Shown: positions 1 to 9,121, numbered from the stretch's first letter. The stretch is 64,000 bases of DNA from Paenibacillus sp. RC67 (GCF_030020805.1 NZ_CP125098.1:5727501-5791500); one strand, 5' to 3'. Program-made: numbers and translations. Notes: generated from the sequence alone by a model not told the origin.

Positions 1-9
1 AAAAAAGAA

Positions 10-113
10 AAATGGATCTTTCGCAAAGAATGCAAAAAGAGCCATTTTTTTATTTTATTCTAGAATTGTTAAAACCATTACGAGCTTATTGAACAAAAGC
101 CCCATTAGTTGAA
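10..113. repeat. probable partial palindromic repeat unit (R0)
   Basis: A hairpin (ATGG...CCAT around 12-50) is followed about 40 bases later by TTGAACAAAAGCC and CCATTAGTTGAA. This matches the right-hand box of the repeat family seen many times between 11.6 and 24.3 kb (consensus CCCGTTAGTT preceded by TTGAACTA). The left box would lie before the window. The arm TTGAAC pairs with the GTTGAA of the box imperfectly. Assignment rests on comparison with the better copies. Confidence 0.5.
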
Positions 114-177
114 AAAGACGATATAATAACTTTTAAGTATAAAGTAATGTTTGTATCGCGCACGAGGAGGTTCGTTC

Positions 178-795
178 ATGAATATTTTAATTTTAGGTGC
201 AACTGGACGAGTTGGGAGGAAAATTGTTACATATGCCCATCACGACAAACATCATGTAACTGTATTAGTTCGCACTCCTGAGAAGATTCAAATAAATAAT
301 GAAAATTTAACTATTATTCAAGGTAATGTTTTGAATAAAGATGATATCGTGCGTGCAACACATGGGATTGATGTAGTTATTAGTGCACTAAATACTGATG
401 GGACAACTACTCTATCAGAAAGTATGCCACTAATTATCGAAGCAATGCTAAGCGAAGGTATACAACGTATTATAACTATAGGCACTGCTGGTATCTTGCA
501 AAGTAGAACCACGCCATCACTGCGTTATCAGTCAAGTGAATCTAAGCGTAATTCAGTCCGTGCAGCCAAAGAACATCATAAAGTTTACGATATGCTAAAA
601 CAATCAACACTCGAATGGACTATTGTCTGTCCTACGTATCTACCCGCTGGAGAGAGTGTAGGTAAGTATCGTGTAGACCGTAATTTTTTGCCCGAAGGTG
701 GAGTTGAAATATCCGTGTCGGATACTGCAGAATTTACATATACCCAGATACAAAGTAGCGATTTTATAAAATCACGTGTGGGTATTGCCTACTAA
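178..795 (+). CDS. NAD(P)H-binding SDR-type oxidoreductase (YwnB-like)
   Basis: A 205-residue protein starting at ATG 178 behind a GAGGAGG site at about 163-169; an upstream in-frame ATG at 151 has no site. The N-terminus carries the Rossmann glycine motif GATGRVG at residues 7-13, and the body matches atypical short-chain dehydrogenases of the NmrA/YwnB group, which bind NAD(P) and often act as redox-linked reductases or sensors. No canonical YxxxK catalytic pair is obvious, as is usual for this group. The gene is cytoplasmic and stands alone between repeat unit R0 and the terminator of the leftward ABC operon. The substrate cannot be predicted. Confidence 0.8.
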   Translation: MNILILGATGRVGRKIVTYAHHDKHHVTVLVRTPEKIQINNENLTIIQGNVLNKDDIVRATHGIDVVISALNTDGTTTLSESMPLIIEAMLSEGIQRIITIGTAGILQSRTTPSLRYQSSESKRNSVRAAKEHHKVYDMLKQSTLEWTIVCPTYLPAGESVGKYRVDRNFLPEGGVEISVSDTAEFTYTQIQSSDFIKSRVGIAY

Positions 796-928
796 AATGA
801 TACCAGTAGCAGACTTTATTTTTCGGTGGATTACACCTCACCCGCTGCCCGAATATTTTGCAGACCCTAGGTAAACAACACGAGAAATACGTTTAGCAAT
901 TTTGGAAAAGGTATTTTCTTCAAAAAAA

Positions 929-957
929 AGAAACCGCTTCATAATGAAGCAGTTTCT
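929..957 (-). terminator. terminator of the first sugar ABC operon
   Basis: Stem GAAACCGCTTC / GAAGCAGTTTC with a short ATAAT loop, followed on the minus strand by a run of eight U's. It lies just after the stop of the solute-binding lipoprotein gene and probably also stops transcription from the convergent oxidoreductase gene. Confidence 0.8.
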
Positions 958-975
958 AGATTATCAGTTAACTTA

Positions 976-2610
976 TTATTTACCATTCTGAGTCTTGTAA
1001 TTCTTTACATATTCGTCTTGAACTGCCTGGCCACCCTGACTCATGTACTGTTGAACCAATGTTTTATACAGGCTATCCACTTCGGCTGGCTTAGCAACAA
1101 TTAGTTTTGCAAGCATTTGAGCTGAAAGATTCTTAAGCTCTGTGTTGTTTTTTGCATCAGCTGCATTCGGTAATGAATAGTAGTATGTAGTATAATTGTC
1201 CACCATACCTACCTTTAAAGCATTCTCTGCATCCTTTTCATAACCAGGATATCCTGCAGAAATGGCTGCAGTATTCTTCTGCTGATCACCAAGTTCGATA
1301 CCGTTAGAAAGTATATCGTAGTCGAGGTTGTTAGCAACAGTCATCATCTTATCGCCTGAATTTGTCGTTCCTGTCTGTTTGGGAACGCCATTAACCATGT
1401 TGTAATCCACGCCTTCTTGGCCGTTCTGGAGGAAGAGAGTTACCTTGGGGTCAGCCATCCAGTTGAGGTACTGTATTGCAAGGTCAACATTTTTACTTGA
1501 TTTAGGTATAATTATATACATGCCATTTGGGCTGTACACGTTCTTAGGATGCTTGCCTGCATCATTCTGCCATGGATCGATTGGAATAAGCTGAGCACCA
1601 GGAACGTTCTTTGCAAGGTTGACATAGGTGCCGGGAGCTGTCCTGTACGGACCATCCCAGTTAGTCTGGAATGCTCCGACTTTTCCATTGGAAATATCTG
1701 CGTCGAGCAGTTTTCCATCCTTGTCAGTTGCGAAATTTGGGCTAATCAAGCCTGCATTATACATCTTGTTCATATATTGAACAGCTTTATCAAATCCTGG
1801 CATATTCCAGTTTGTCGACCAGATAGGTTGCGGCTGAAGTGTAGCAAACTGTTCTTCAGTAAGATTAGATGGCTTAAAGGCTTCGGGTATATAGCTCAAT
1901 CCTGGACCTGAAGGTTGCAGGGAATAACCATAAGGAATGACTCCGCTTATATTTCCAGGATTCTTCTCTTTGAATGCAACCATGGTGTTATAGAATTGTT
2001 CTGGTGTAGTAGGAACAGGAAGACCCAGTTTATCGAGCCAGTCTTTACGGATAAATGTATTTGAACCTGCGAGAACAGTCCTCTTCCCCGGTACAGAATA
2101 TTGTTTGCCATTAAATTTACCATACTTTAATACATCATCGCCAAGATATTTTGTAAGAGTAGGTCCATACTGCTTAAGTACTGAATCAAGCTCTGCCAAA
2201 CCACCCTGCTGTACATAATTATATACAACACCCTGGGTGTAGGTGAAGGAAATGTCAGGCGCCTGACCGGCTGCCATCAATACGTTCAACTTGTCTACTT
2301 CCTGGGCTCTAGGTACTGTAACAAAGTTTACTGTGGCATTAAACTGCTTGCCGAAATTATCGTTGATATACTTTGTCCAGAAGTTATTATTCAAATCCGG
2401 CTGTCCGGGCTTGCCTCTGTCGAAAACTTCGACAGTTAAGGTTCGATGTTCTTTTGAAGCGCCTGCTGTCGTACTTGCTGCAGTACCTGCAGTACCTGCC
2501 GTACCGTTTTGTGTGCTGCTTGACGAATTACTTGAACAAGCGGCCAATGTAGACACGAATGTTAGCGCTACCAAAGAGACACGGATAGATCTTTTTCCCT
2601 GTACCTTCAA
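976..2610 (-). CDS. extracellular sugar-binding lipoprotein (CUT1 ABC transporter)
   Basis: The start is taken as TTG 2610, which has an AAAGGGAG site 8 bases upstream; the longer reading from 2646 has none. The first 25 residues form a lipoprotein signal ending in LAAC (Cys25 would be lipidated), followed by a Ser/Thr/Ala linker and a family 1 solute-binding fold of about 500 residues, the size of the LplA/YtcQ group. The protein should be anchored outside the membrane and deliver an oligosaccharide to the two permeases encoded just upstream. It is clearly paralogous to the binding protein at 42479-44068, sharing stretches such as LTVEVFDRG and DKLNVLMAAG. Substrate unknown; the ATPase is not encoded here, and CUT1 systems of this type commonly share an MsmX-type ATPase. 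Confidence 0.88.
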   Translation of the reverse strand: MKVQGKRSIRVSLVALTFVSTLAACSSNSSSSTQNGTAGTAGTAASTTAGASKEHRTLTVEVFDRGKPGQPDLNNNFWTKYINDNFGKQFNATVNFVTVPRAQEVDKLNVLMAAGQAPDISFTYTQGVVYNYVQQGGLAELDSVLKQYGPTLTKYLGDDVLKYGKFNGKQYSVPGKRTVLAGSNTFIRKDWLDKLGLPVPTTPEQFYNTMVAFKEKNPGNISGVIPYGYSLQPSGPGLSYIPEAFKPSNLTEEQFATLQPQPIWSTNWNMPGFDKAVQYMNKMYNAGLISPNFATDKDGKLLDADISNGKVGAFQTNWDGPYRTAPGTYVNLAKNVPGAQLIPIDPWQNDAGKHPKNVYSPNGMYIIIPKSSKNVDLAIQYLNWMADPKVTLFLQNGQEGVDYNMVNGVPKQTGTTNSGDKMMTVANNLDYDILSNGIELGDQQKNTAAISAGYPGYEKDAENALKVGMVDNYTTYYYSLPNAADAKNNTELKNLSAQMLAKLIVAKPAEVDSLYKTLVQQYMSQGGQAVQDEYVKNYKTQNGK

Positions 2611-2701
2611 AGAAATCACTCCCTTTAGAAATTTGTTATTTAGCAAATTTACTTATATAAATTCGCGAAATAGATGAAATCATCGATTTCACAAACCCAT
2701 A

Positions 2702-3562
2702 TCAGCCTTTCACCGCGCCAATCATAATGCCGGATACAAAGTATTTCTGGAGCCATGGATACACGAGAAGAATCGGAATCGTACCAAACATAATACTTGC
2801 CGCTTTTAATGCTTCTGAAGGGAGATTTACATTGACATTCTCGCCGGACATTTGCTGCGAAATGTTGATAACATTGTATAGCTTAAGCTGTATCGTATAT
2901 AAATTCTGGTCTGTGATGTAGAATAGAGCATCCTGAAAATAATTCCATCTGAATACGGCATATAGTAAACTGACTGTGGCAAGTGCTGGCTTGGAAAGAG
3001 GCAGTACAATCTTAAGCAGGATCTGCAGTTCGTTGCAGCCGTCCAGATGTGCAGCTTCCTCCAGGCTATCAGGTATGCTCTGGAAGAATGATTTTAATAT
3101 GATCATATAGTACACGCTCATCATACCCGGAAGAACCAATGCTAACGGAGTGTTCAAAAGACTCAGATTTTTTACATTCAGATAATCCGGAATCAAACCG
3201 CCGCTAAAATACATGGTAAACAGCATCATGAGCAATAAAGTGTTTCTGCCTTTGAGTCTTTTTTTAGTCAGCGGATACGCTGCCAATATAGTCACGGTCA
3301 ATGCAAGGAGCACAAATACAGCCGTCAGGATCACCGTATAGAACAAGGAGAACAACATACTGGCATCCCCGAATACAACTTTATAGGCTTCTATATTAAA
3401 GTCGATCGGATAGATGGTAACTGCCTGGGATATAATCGCCCTATTAGAGCTAAGTGATTGCGAAAGAATATAGAGAAAAGGAACCAGGCATATAAAAACC
3501 GCAATTAATACAATAAACGCTGCTGTATAGTCGGCCATTCTATTTTTTAAATTCAGTAACAT
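2702..3562 (-). CDS. sugar ABC transporter permease, LplC/YtcP type
   Basis: Start ATG 3562 follows GGGAGGA with a 6-base gap; the longer reading to 3589 lacks a site. The 286-residue protein has about six membrane segments and the cytoplasmic EAA loop (EEAAHLDGCNELQ) that contacts the ATPase. It ends in the MIGAVKG tail typical of LplC proteins. The gene begins 13 bases after the LplB-type permease stop and is followed by the binding-protein gene, so the three form one leftward operon. Confidence 0.9.
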   Translation of the reverse strand: MLLNLKNRMADYTAAFIVLIAVFICLVPFLYILSQSLSSNRAIISQAVTIYPIDFNIEAYKVVFGDASMLFSLFYTVILTAVFVLLALTVTILAAYPLTKKRLKGRNTLLLMMLFTMYFSGGLIPDYLNVKNLSLLNTPLALVLPGMMSVYYMIILKSFFQSIPDSLEEAAHLDGCNELQILLKIVLPLSKPALATVSLLYAVFRWNYFQDALFYITDQNLYTIQLKLYNVINISQQMSGENVNVNLPSEALKAASIMFGTIPILLVYPWLQKYFVSGIMIGAVKG

Positions 3563-3575
3563 TGTCAGTTCCTCC

Positions 3576-4544
3576 CTACCATATTCCATTTTCGCCTAAT
3601 TTGCGGGTAATAAAATTGGAACTTACCAAGAATATTAAGCAAATAATAGACTGAAACAGGCCAACAGCAGCACCAACTGAAAAGTTCGCAGATTGAATAC
3701 CTACACGATAAACATAAGTGCTGATAACGTCACCGAAGTCCATAACAAGGTTGTTTTGAATGTTGAATGGACGATCGAAGTTGATAGCCATAATATTACC
3801 GAGCTGCAGGATCAGAAGGATCGCAATGGTTGGTCTGATACCTGGCAACGTAACATGCCAAATCTTTCTGAATCTTCCTGCGCCATCTGCGTCAGCAGCT
3901 TCGTATAACTGCTTGTCAATTCCCGTCATTGCAGCAAGATACAAAATGGTCCCCCATCCTGCGTTCTGCCATACTCCAACAAGAGAATAGGTTGCAACCC
4001 ATGCATATTTGTTCGTAAGGAACGGTAACGCTTGACCGCCCATATGAGTAATCAAGGAGTTTAACATGCCGGTAGGAGAAAGCAACTGAGCAACAATTCC
4101 ACCGATAATAACCCAGGAAAGGAAATGTGGCAGATACAGTATGGTCTGACTTACCTTTTTAAACTTATTCCAGACCAGTTCATTGATTAAAATAGCCAAA
4201 ATGATCGGGGCTGGAAATCCCACAAGTAAATCCAAACCGTTAAGCACCAAAGTGTTTCTAACAACCTGGAAAAATTGTTGCGATGAAAAAATTTGGTTGA
4301 ATGTTGCAAAATTATTCCATGGACTCATGTTGACGCCCTGAAAAATGTTGTAATCCTTGAAAGCAATCTGTATGCCATACATGGGAGCATATTTAAATAT
4401 CAATATATACGCAACAGGGATAACCAACATAAGGTAAAGTATAAAATCACTTTTTAAATAGTAAAACAATCCTTTTTTTCTTGCCAACGGCTTTCCAACG
4501 CTATCCTGTTTATCCAGAGCAACACTGCTATTCATTGCTTTCAT
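3576..4544 (-). CDS. sugar ABC transporter permease, LplB type
   Basis: First gene of the leftward CUT1 operon, 322 residues, ATG 4544 with a GGAGG site upstream. It shows the family features: a first membrane segment near residues 35-55, the motif YGIQIAFKDYN, six membrane segments in all, and the EAA loop (EAADADGAGRFRKIWHVTLPG). With the LplC-type partner it should form the heterodimeric membrane channel for an oligosaccharide. The C-terminus ends GENGIW as in homologues, so the gene is complete. Confidence 0.9.
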   Translation of the reverse strand: MKAMNSSVALDKQDSVGKPLARKKGLFYYLKSDFILYLMLVIPVAYILIFKYAPMYGIQIAFKDYNIFQGVNMSPWNNFATFNQIFSSQQFFQVVRNTLVLNGLDLLVGFPAPIILAILINELVWNKFKKVSQTILYLPHFLSWVIIGGIVAQLLSPTGMLNSLITHMGGQALPFLTNKYAWVATYSLVGVWQNAGWGTILYLAAMTGIDKQLYEAADADGAGRFRKIWHVTLPGIRPTIAILLILQLGNIMAINFDRPFNIQNNLVMDFGDVISTYVYRVGIQSANFSVGAAVGLFQSIICLIFLVSSNFITRKLGENGIW

Positions 4545-4624
4545 AAACTACAACCTCCATTTTACTAGTTTCTCAACTTGCTCAGGACGTAAGCATGAAA
4601 TTAGAATAGAATTTAGACTTATAG

Positions 4625-4757
4625 AGCCTGTTCAAAAAGCAGCTCATAAAATCGGATAAAAAACCGTAGAGAGAAATGGTAAAATGGGGGATCCCAACCG
4701 TCAAAAAAACATAACGCGAGGTGCACTTTCGTGGATTTGCAGCTTGAATATTTTCTA
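4625..4757 (+). mobile_element. possible left end of an insertion sequence (remnant)
   Basis: The stretch begins GAGCCTGTTCAAAAAG, a common type of IS terminal sequence, and contains a leader with a GAGGTG site and a GTG start reading VDLQLEYF before it runs into the 3' end of the SDR gene. This looks like the left end and first codons of a transposase cut off by rearrangement at the boundary between two operons. Family not identified; no partner end is seen. Confidence 0.4.
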
Positions 4758-4766
4758 GCTCCCCTT

Positions 4767-5616
4767 CTATACTCCCGAGTAAGCCATAAACCCACCGTCT
4801 ACTGGCACCGTGATTCCGGTTACAAAACCGGACATATTATCGTCCGCAAGCCATAATAACGTGCCCAGAAGATCTTCAGGCTTTCCGAATCTTTTCATTG
4901 GCGTATGGGTTATGATTTTATGAGACCGGGCGGTTAAAGAGCCGTCTTCGTTCGTAAGAAGCCTTCTGTTTTGCTCTGTCAGAAAAAAGCCCGGGGCGAT
5001 CGCATTGACCCTGATGCCCACATCCGCCATATGAACGGCCAGCCACTGCGTGAAATTTTCAATCGCCGCCTTCGCTGCGCTGTACGCCGGAACCTTCGTC
5101 ATCGGGCTTGGAGCGCTCATCGAAGAAATATTGATAATGACTGCGCCTTGGCGATTGATCATATTTTTGGCAAAAACCTGTGTAGGGATGAGCGTTCCGA
5201 GGAAATTCAAGTTGAGCACATAGCTGAAGCCTTCATCGGTTAGATCGAAAAAGGTCGTGATCTCTTTATTCCCCAGATCCTCCGGCTTCAAGGTTTCATT
5301 CGTTGTGCTGCCCTTGGGATGGTTGCCTCCCGCCCCGTTGATGAGAATGTCGCACACGCCCAGCTGGCGCGTCACCGTTTCTTCCGCAGCCTTCATGCTT
5401 TCCGCATCCAGCACGTTGCAGGCAACGGCGATCGCTTCTCCGCCGGCTTCCCTGATGTGCGCTGCAACCTGCTCTCCTTTTTCCTGTGTGCGGTTTAATA
5501 CGGCCACCTTCGCTCCATGACGGCCAAGCTCCCATGCCATAGCGGAGCAAAGAACGCCGCTTCCTCCCGTTATAACCGCTACCTTTACCTTTCAAATTTT
5601 CGTTGATTGTAAGCAT
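4767..5616 (-). pseudogene. uxuB: D-mannonate oxidoreductase (SDR), frameshifted near its start
   Basis: Translation starts at ATG 5616 (GGAGGTGG upstream) and reads [11 protein letters not shown], but about 11 codons in a single extra base near 5583-5588 throws it out of frame. The other frame continues [12 protein letters not shown], the Rossmann glycine motif, and then runs intact to 4767 with the YSAAK catalytic pair and a C-terminal VDGGF motif. The family reduces fructuronate to mannonate, the step before UxuA, and the start overlaps the end of uxuA by 25 bases, so coupling is expected. The frameshift may be real decay or a sequencing error; with one base removed the gene would be complete at about 282 residues. 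The symbol follows the Bacillus yjmF/uxuB naming. Confidence 0.78.
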
Positions 5617-6692
5617 GCTACCACCTCCCGTTTGGTGTTTTCGAGCGAGTCCCAAATTCCCCACAAATACATAATGCCGAGAGCACGGTCATACAGTCCG
5701 TATCCAGGACGGCACTGTTCATCCCAAATATGTCTTCCGTGGTCTGGCCTGGCATAACCCGTAAAGCCCTTCTCATAATACGCTGCGACAATCTCGCAAA
5801 TGTCGACCGTACCGTCCTGGGATCGATGAGAGGTCTCGATGAAATCTCCGTTGTCGTAAACCCGCACGTTTCGGATATGGGCGAACGGAATGCGGTCTGC
5901 AAATTCCCTCACCATGTCCGCTATATTGTTGTTCGGGTTTACGCCAAGCGACCCGCTACACAACGTGACGCCGTTATAAGGGCTATCCACCAATTTCAGC
6001 AGCCTGCGGATATTATCCCGGTTCGTAATGATTCTCGGCAGCCCGAAAAGAGACCATGGCGGATCGTCCGGATGAATCGCCATTTTAATGTCGTTGATCT
6101 CGCAAACCGGAATGATCTGCTCCAGAAAGTATTTGAGGTTGTTCCACAAGTCCTCTTCCGTAACGTTCTTGTAGGCCTCAAAAAGCGCGGGCAGATGCTT
6201 CATTCTCTCCGGCTCCCAGCCCGGCATCGTGAAGTCCGGATTCTCGTTGATGACTCGGACCAGCTCTGCCGGATTATTCATGCTGTCGATCTTAGCCTTT
6301 TCATAAAAGAGCGCAGTGGATTTGTCCTCCAGCGGCTCAAATAAGTTAGTGCGGATCCAGTCGAAAACCGGCATAAAGTTATAGCAAATCACCTTCACGC
6401 CGACCTTTGCCAGCCTCTCGATCGTTATTTTATAGTTGTCGATATATTTGTCCCTAGTCGGTAGGCCCAGCTTGATATCCTCATGTACGTTAACGCTCTC
6501 TACAACCTCAATGTGAAAGCCGTATTCGTCAGCCTGTTTTTTGATCTCCAGCATTCTTTCGAGCGGCCATTCTTCCCCTGCGGAGATGTCGTGAAGCGCC
6601 CAGACAATGCCTTCCACGCCAGGAATTTGTCTGATTTGGCCGAAGGTTACCGTATCATTGCCTTCACCAAACCATCTGAATACCATTCTCAT
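5592..6692 (-). CDS. uxuA: mannonate dehydratase
   Basis: The 366-residue protein starts at ATG 6692, 7 bases after GGAGGA; the longer reading begins at a TTG inside that site. It matches UxuA along its whole length (MRMVFRWFGEGND at the start, the His/Asp/Cys metal-binding stretch with AIHPDDPPW and VTLCSGSLG, and RPDHGRHIW near the end). UxuA dehydrates D-mannonate to 2-keto-3-deoxygluconate in glucuronate catabolism, using a divalent metal. It sits between a Gfo/Idh oxidoreductase and the mannonate oxidoreductase in a GntR-controlled operon. Confidence 0.95.
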   Translation of the reverse strand: MRMVFRWFGEGNDTVTFGQIRQIPGVEGIVWALHDISAGEEWPLERMLEIKKQADEYGFHIEVVESVNVHEDIKLGLPTRDKYIDNYKITIERLAKVGVKVICYNFMPVFDWIRTNLFEPLEDKSTALFYEKAKIDSMNNPAELVRVINENPDFTMPGWEPERMKHLPALFEAYKNVTEEDLWNNLKYFLEQIIPVCEINDIKMAIHPDDPPWSLFGLPRIITNRDNIRRLLKLVDSPYNGVTLCSGSLGVNPNNNIADMVREFADRIPFAHIRNVRVYDNGDFIETSHRSQDGTVDICEIVAAYYEKGFTGYARPDHGRHIWDEQCRPGYGLYDRALGIMYLWGIWDSLENTKREVVACLQSTKI

Positions 6693-6764
6693 CGTCGATT
6701 CCTCCAAAATGTCACTGTTCCATAATTTTGTACTGAGGCTCCCATCCGAGCAGCTTCTTCGCTA

Positions 6765-7844
6765 TTACACGCCTTCAATCAATTTGGCATCACGTTGTGC
6801 CGCCAAGCAAAGCTCACCCGCTTTAAAGGCGTGCTCCTGCGTCATCGCGTTCTCCGTGCGGTTTAGGCAATCCATAATCAGTTCCCCGAAAAACGGATAT
6901 CCTATCTTCCCTTTTACGTCGAAATGATACTCGCCCTCATGATTAACGAGGTACACGTGCCCGCCGCCTTTTTCTCTGGCTATATCAACGTATTTGCGCA
7001 ATTCGATATAACCGTCGGTGCCCAGAATAATCGTACGGCCGTCCCCCCATGTGCTGAGGCCGTTCGGCGTAAACCAATCGACACGGAAGTATCCCGTGGA
7101 ACCGTTGTCGCCCACCAAGTTGCAATCGCCGAAATCCTCGAACGTCGGAAATTGCTTGTGGTTATAATTAGCCACCTGGCTGTTTACCACTTTTGCGTCC
7201 TTGGAACCTGTGTAAAACAAAAATTGCTCGCATTGATGGCTGCCGATATCGCAAAGAATGCCGCCGAATTGCTCCCGGTTAAAAAACCAATCCGGCCTGG
7301 ACGGCACGTTGATCCTGTGCGGACCATATCCGCTCACCTGCAGCACACGCCCGATCGCGCCTCGTTCGATCAATTGCCCGGCAAAGACCGCGCTTTCCAC
7401 GTGCACTCGCTCACTGTAATAAACCGCATACTTCAAGCCGGTCTCCGCCACTTTTTGCCGGGCCTGTTTCAGTTGCGCGAGCGTTGTAAACGGCGCTTTG
7501 TCCGTAAAGTAATCCTTTCCGTGCGACATGACGCACATTCCCAGGGTACAACGTTCTGACGTGATGGCCGCGCCTGCAACCAATTTCACGTTCGGATCCT
7601 GCAGCACCTCCTGTTCGGATCGTGCCGCCTTGACTCCAGGATACGTTTGAATGAATTTGTCCACCTTGGTCGGGTCCGGGTCGTACACCCATTTCAGCTG
7701 TCCTCCGGCTTCGATAAGCCCGTTGCACATTCCGAAAATGTGCCCGTGATCGAGACCAATCGCCGCAAACGGAAAAGCTCCCTTTTCACAAACCGGGGCC
7801 GGCTTTCCTTTCGGGGCGTAATTCATGCCGTCTTGTGCTTGCAT
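6765..7844 (-). CDS. Gfo/Idh/MocA family oxidoreductase
   Basis: Start ATG 7844 has AGGAG 9 bases upstream; another ATG at 7853 touches the site directly. The 359-residue protein has an N-terminal Rossmann domain (AAIGLDHGHIFGM, slightly divergent glycine motif) and a C-terminal Gfo/Idh alpha-beta domain with YSERVHVES and GGILCDIGSHQ. Such enzymes oxidise or reduce sugars, sugar acids or inositols with bound NAD(P). In this operon a role in uronic acid or modified sugar metabolism is likely but the substrate is not determinable. The gap of about 70 bases to uxuA holds only the uxuA ribosome site. Confidence 0.85.
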   Translation of the reverse strand: MQAQDGMNYAPKGKPAPVCEKGAFPFAAIGLDHGHIFGMCNGLIEAGGQLKWVYDPDPTKVDKFIQTYPGVKAARSEQEVLQDPNVKLVAGAAITSERCTLGMCVMSHGKDYFTDKAPFTTLAQLKQARQKVAETGLKYAVYYSERVHVESAVFAGQLIERGAIGRVLQVSGYGPHRINVPSRPDWFFNREQFGGILCDIGSHQCEQFLFYTGSKDAKVVNSQVANYNHKQFPTFEDFGDCNLVGDNGSTGYFRVDWFTPNGLSTWGDGRTIILGTDGYIELRKYVDIAREKGGGHVYLVNHEGEYHFDVKGKIGYPFFGELIMDCLNRTENAMTQEHAFKAGELCLAAQRDAKLIEGV

Positions 7845-7873
7845 AGCATTCATCTCCTGTTTTGTGTTACTTC

Positions 7874-8047
7874 TTATAATCGCTGCCGAGCGTAATCTCG
7901 TTCTTCGAGAAGGAAACTACTGACGAGGTCTTCTCGTAAAAATGCGGAGCGTTCGATGACTTGGCATCTTCCATTAAACGAGGACACATACGCCTCCAGA
8001 TGTGAATTTGCGATTCCACCGGTACCGATAACAGCTACTTTAATCAT
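7874..8047 (-). pseudogene. remnant of a second Gfo/Idh oxidoreductase (N-terminal 57 codons)
   Basis: An ATG at 8047 behind AAGGA opens a 57-codon frame reading MIKVAVIGTGGIANSHLEAY, the textbook N-terminus of a Gfo/Idh dehydrogenase, then degenerates after about 30 residues and stops at 7874. A full family member has about 350 residues, so this is a truncated relic lying between the GntR gene and the intact Gfo/Idh gene. The start and ribosome site are intact, so a short peptide could still be made. Confidence 0.7.
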
Positions 8048-8066
8048 CGTCTTTCATTCCTTAGAT

Positions 8067-8753
8067 TTATTTAAAAAATTTGGCGTACTTCTGTTTTAAA
8101 TTTTCTTTTTCAATCACTACCAGCTCCAGATGATCCCTTAGCATTTTTTCCGCTTGGTCGGGATCCTTCTCCTTGATGGCGCGAACAATTCCATGATGCT
8201 GGGCAAGTATGATTTGCCAGTCGGAATCGGAAGCAAGCCGTAAAAACCGGATGCGATTGTCATGCGTTGCCATTTGTTGAATAAGTCCCCACGTACGAGC
8301 CCGGCCGCAGCCGATCATAATCGATTTGTGAAACTCTTCATCGAGCTCAAACAGACGCCCGTAATTCTGTTCGGATTCGCACAGTTCCTGCAGCGAGACG
8401 AGATTTTGCAGATGAAGCACCTGTTCCTTGCTGAGCAGCTCACATGCTTCCCGAACAACGGCGGATTCCAATGTTTTTCTGGCAAACCGGGATTCTTCCG
8501 CATGCTGCAAATCGATAAGCGATATGATGGAGCCCTTTTGAGGAGTGGTAGCGATTAATTCCTCCTGAGTGAGTTTAACCAATGCTTCACGAATCGGCGT
8601 CCTGCTCACTTGGAGCATTTCGACCAGTTCTTTTTCCGAGATAAACCGCCCCGGCTCGAGTCGAAGCTCCATGATGTTTTTCTTCAAGGTCTCGTAAACG
8701 AAATCCCGTATGAGTCCTCTTTTGTCTCTTAAAGTGTCAATCTGAATACTCAT
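8067..8753 (-). CDS. GntR family regulator, FCD subfamily
   Basis: Start ATG 8753 lies behind GGGAGGATC; the frame is open further upstream without a better site. The 228-residue protein has an N-terminal winged helix (residues about 15-80, with SRTPIREAL of the GntR recognition region) and a C-terminal all-helical FCD ligand-binding domain. FCD regulators such as UxuR/ExuR bind uronic acids or intermediates. As the first gene of the leftward uxu operon it probably represses its own operon; a palindrome and a cre-like site lie just upstream. Confidence 0.9.
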   Translation of the reverse strand: MSIQIDTLRDKRGLIRDFVYETLKKNIMELRLEPGRFISEKELVEMLQVSRTPIREALVKLTQEELIATTPQKGSIISLIDLQHAEESRFARKTLESAVVREACELLSKEQVLHLQNLVSLQELCESEQNYGRLFELDEEFHKSIMIGCGRARTWGLIQQMATHDNRIRFLRLASDSDWQIILAQHHGIVRAIKEKDPDQAEKMLRDHLELVVIEKENLKQKYAKFFK

Positions 8754-8797
8754 TAGATCCTCCCGCTCGCGGAAAACAAGCCGTTCATTATTCATCC

Positions 8798-8811
8798 TTC
8801 AAGCGCTTACA
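8798..8811 (-). promoter_or_regulatory. cre-like CcpA site upstream of the uxu operon
   Basis: Minus-strand TGTAAGCGCTTGAA differs at one position from the cre consensus TGWAANCGNTNWCA. It lies 45-58 bases before the GntR start codon, a place where CcpA would block transcription when preferred sugars are present. Motif match only. Confidence 0.5.
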
Positions 8812-8825
8812 AACAAAATCAGGAT

Positions 8826-8850
8826 GACTAGTTACCCTAGTATACTAGTT
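8826..8850. promoter_or_regulatory. probable GntR operator
   Basis: A perfect 12-base palindrome CTAGTATACTAG occupies 8837-8848, preceded 9 bases away by a further half site CTAGTT (8828-8833) that recurs at 8845-8850. It lies in the intergenic region between the GntR gene and the divergent AraC gene. The partner assignment to the adjacent GntR protein is inference. Confidence 0.5.
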
Positions 8851-9051
8851 TGAGGGAAGTGAACCGGATAGCATTATTAGGCTTAAACGGCCGCCCTATT
8901 TTGCTTGGATTCATTCTTCCAGCCACCATATGCTGATAACGCCTTGCGGATAGATTTTTTGCTGCCTTTGGCAATTGATAATACTAACATACCACGACTA
9001 CAGCGGAGTTGACGATGCGCTAATCGTAAATAGAATTACCCATTTCTTGCA

Positions 9052-9080
9052 TTTACTCGAAAATGAAAGCGCTGTATAAT
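9052..9080 (+). promoter_or_regulatory. promoter of the AraC gene with overlapping cre-like site
   Basis: TTTACT and TATAAT (9075-9080) are spaced by 17 bases. Between them ATGAAAGCGCTGTAT (9062-9076) is one base from the cre consensus, so the divergent AraC regulator may also be under carbon catabolite control. Confidence 0.5.
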
Positions 9081-9121
9081 AAGTTTGGTAATAGATCGGA
9101 TGAGTAAGGGGGACGTACACT

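Noticed and set aside
1549-1911. Rightward 120-codon frame inside the first binding-protein gene
   Set aside because: Opposite-strand shadow of a well-supported lipoprotein gene; no ribosome site.
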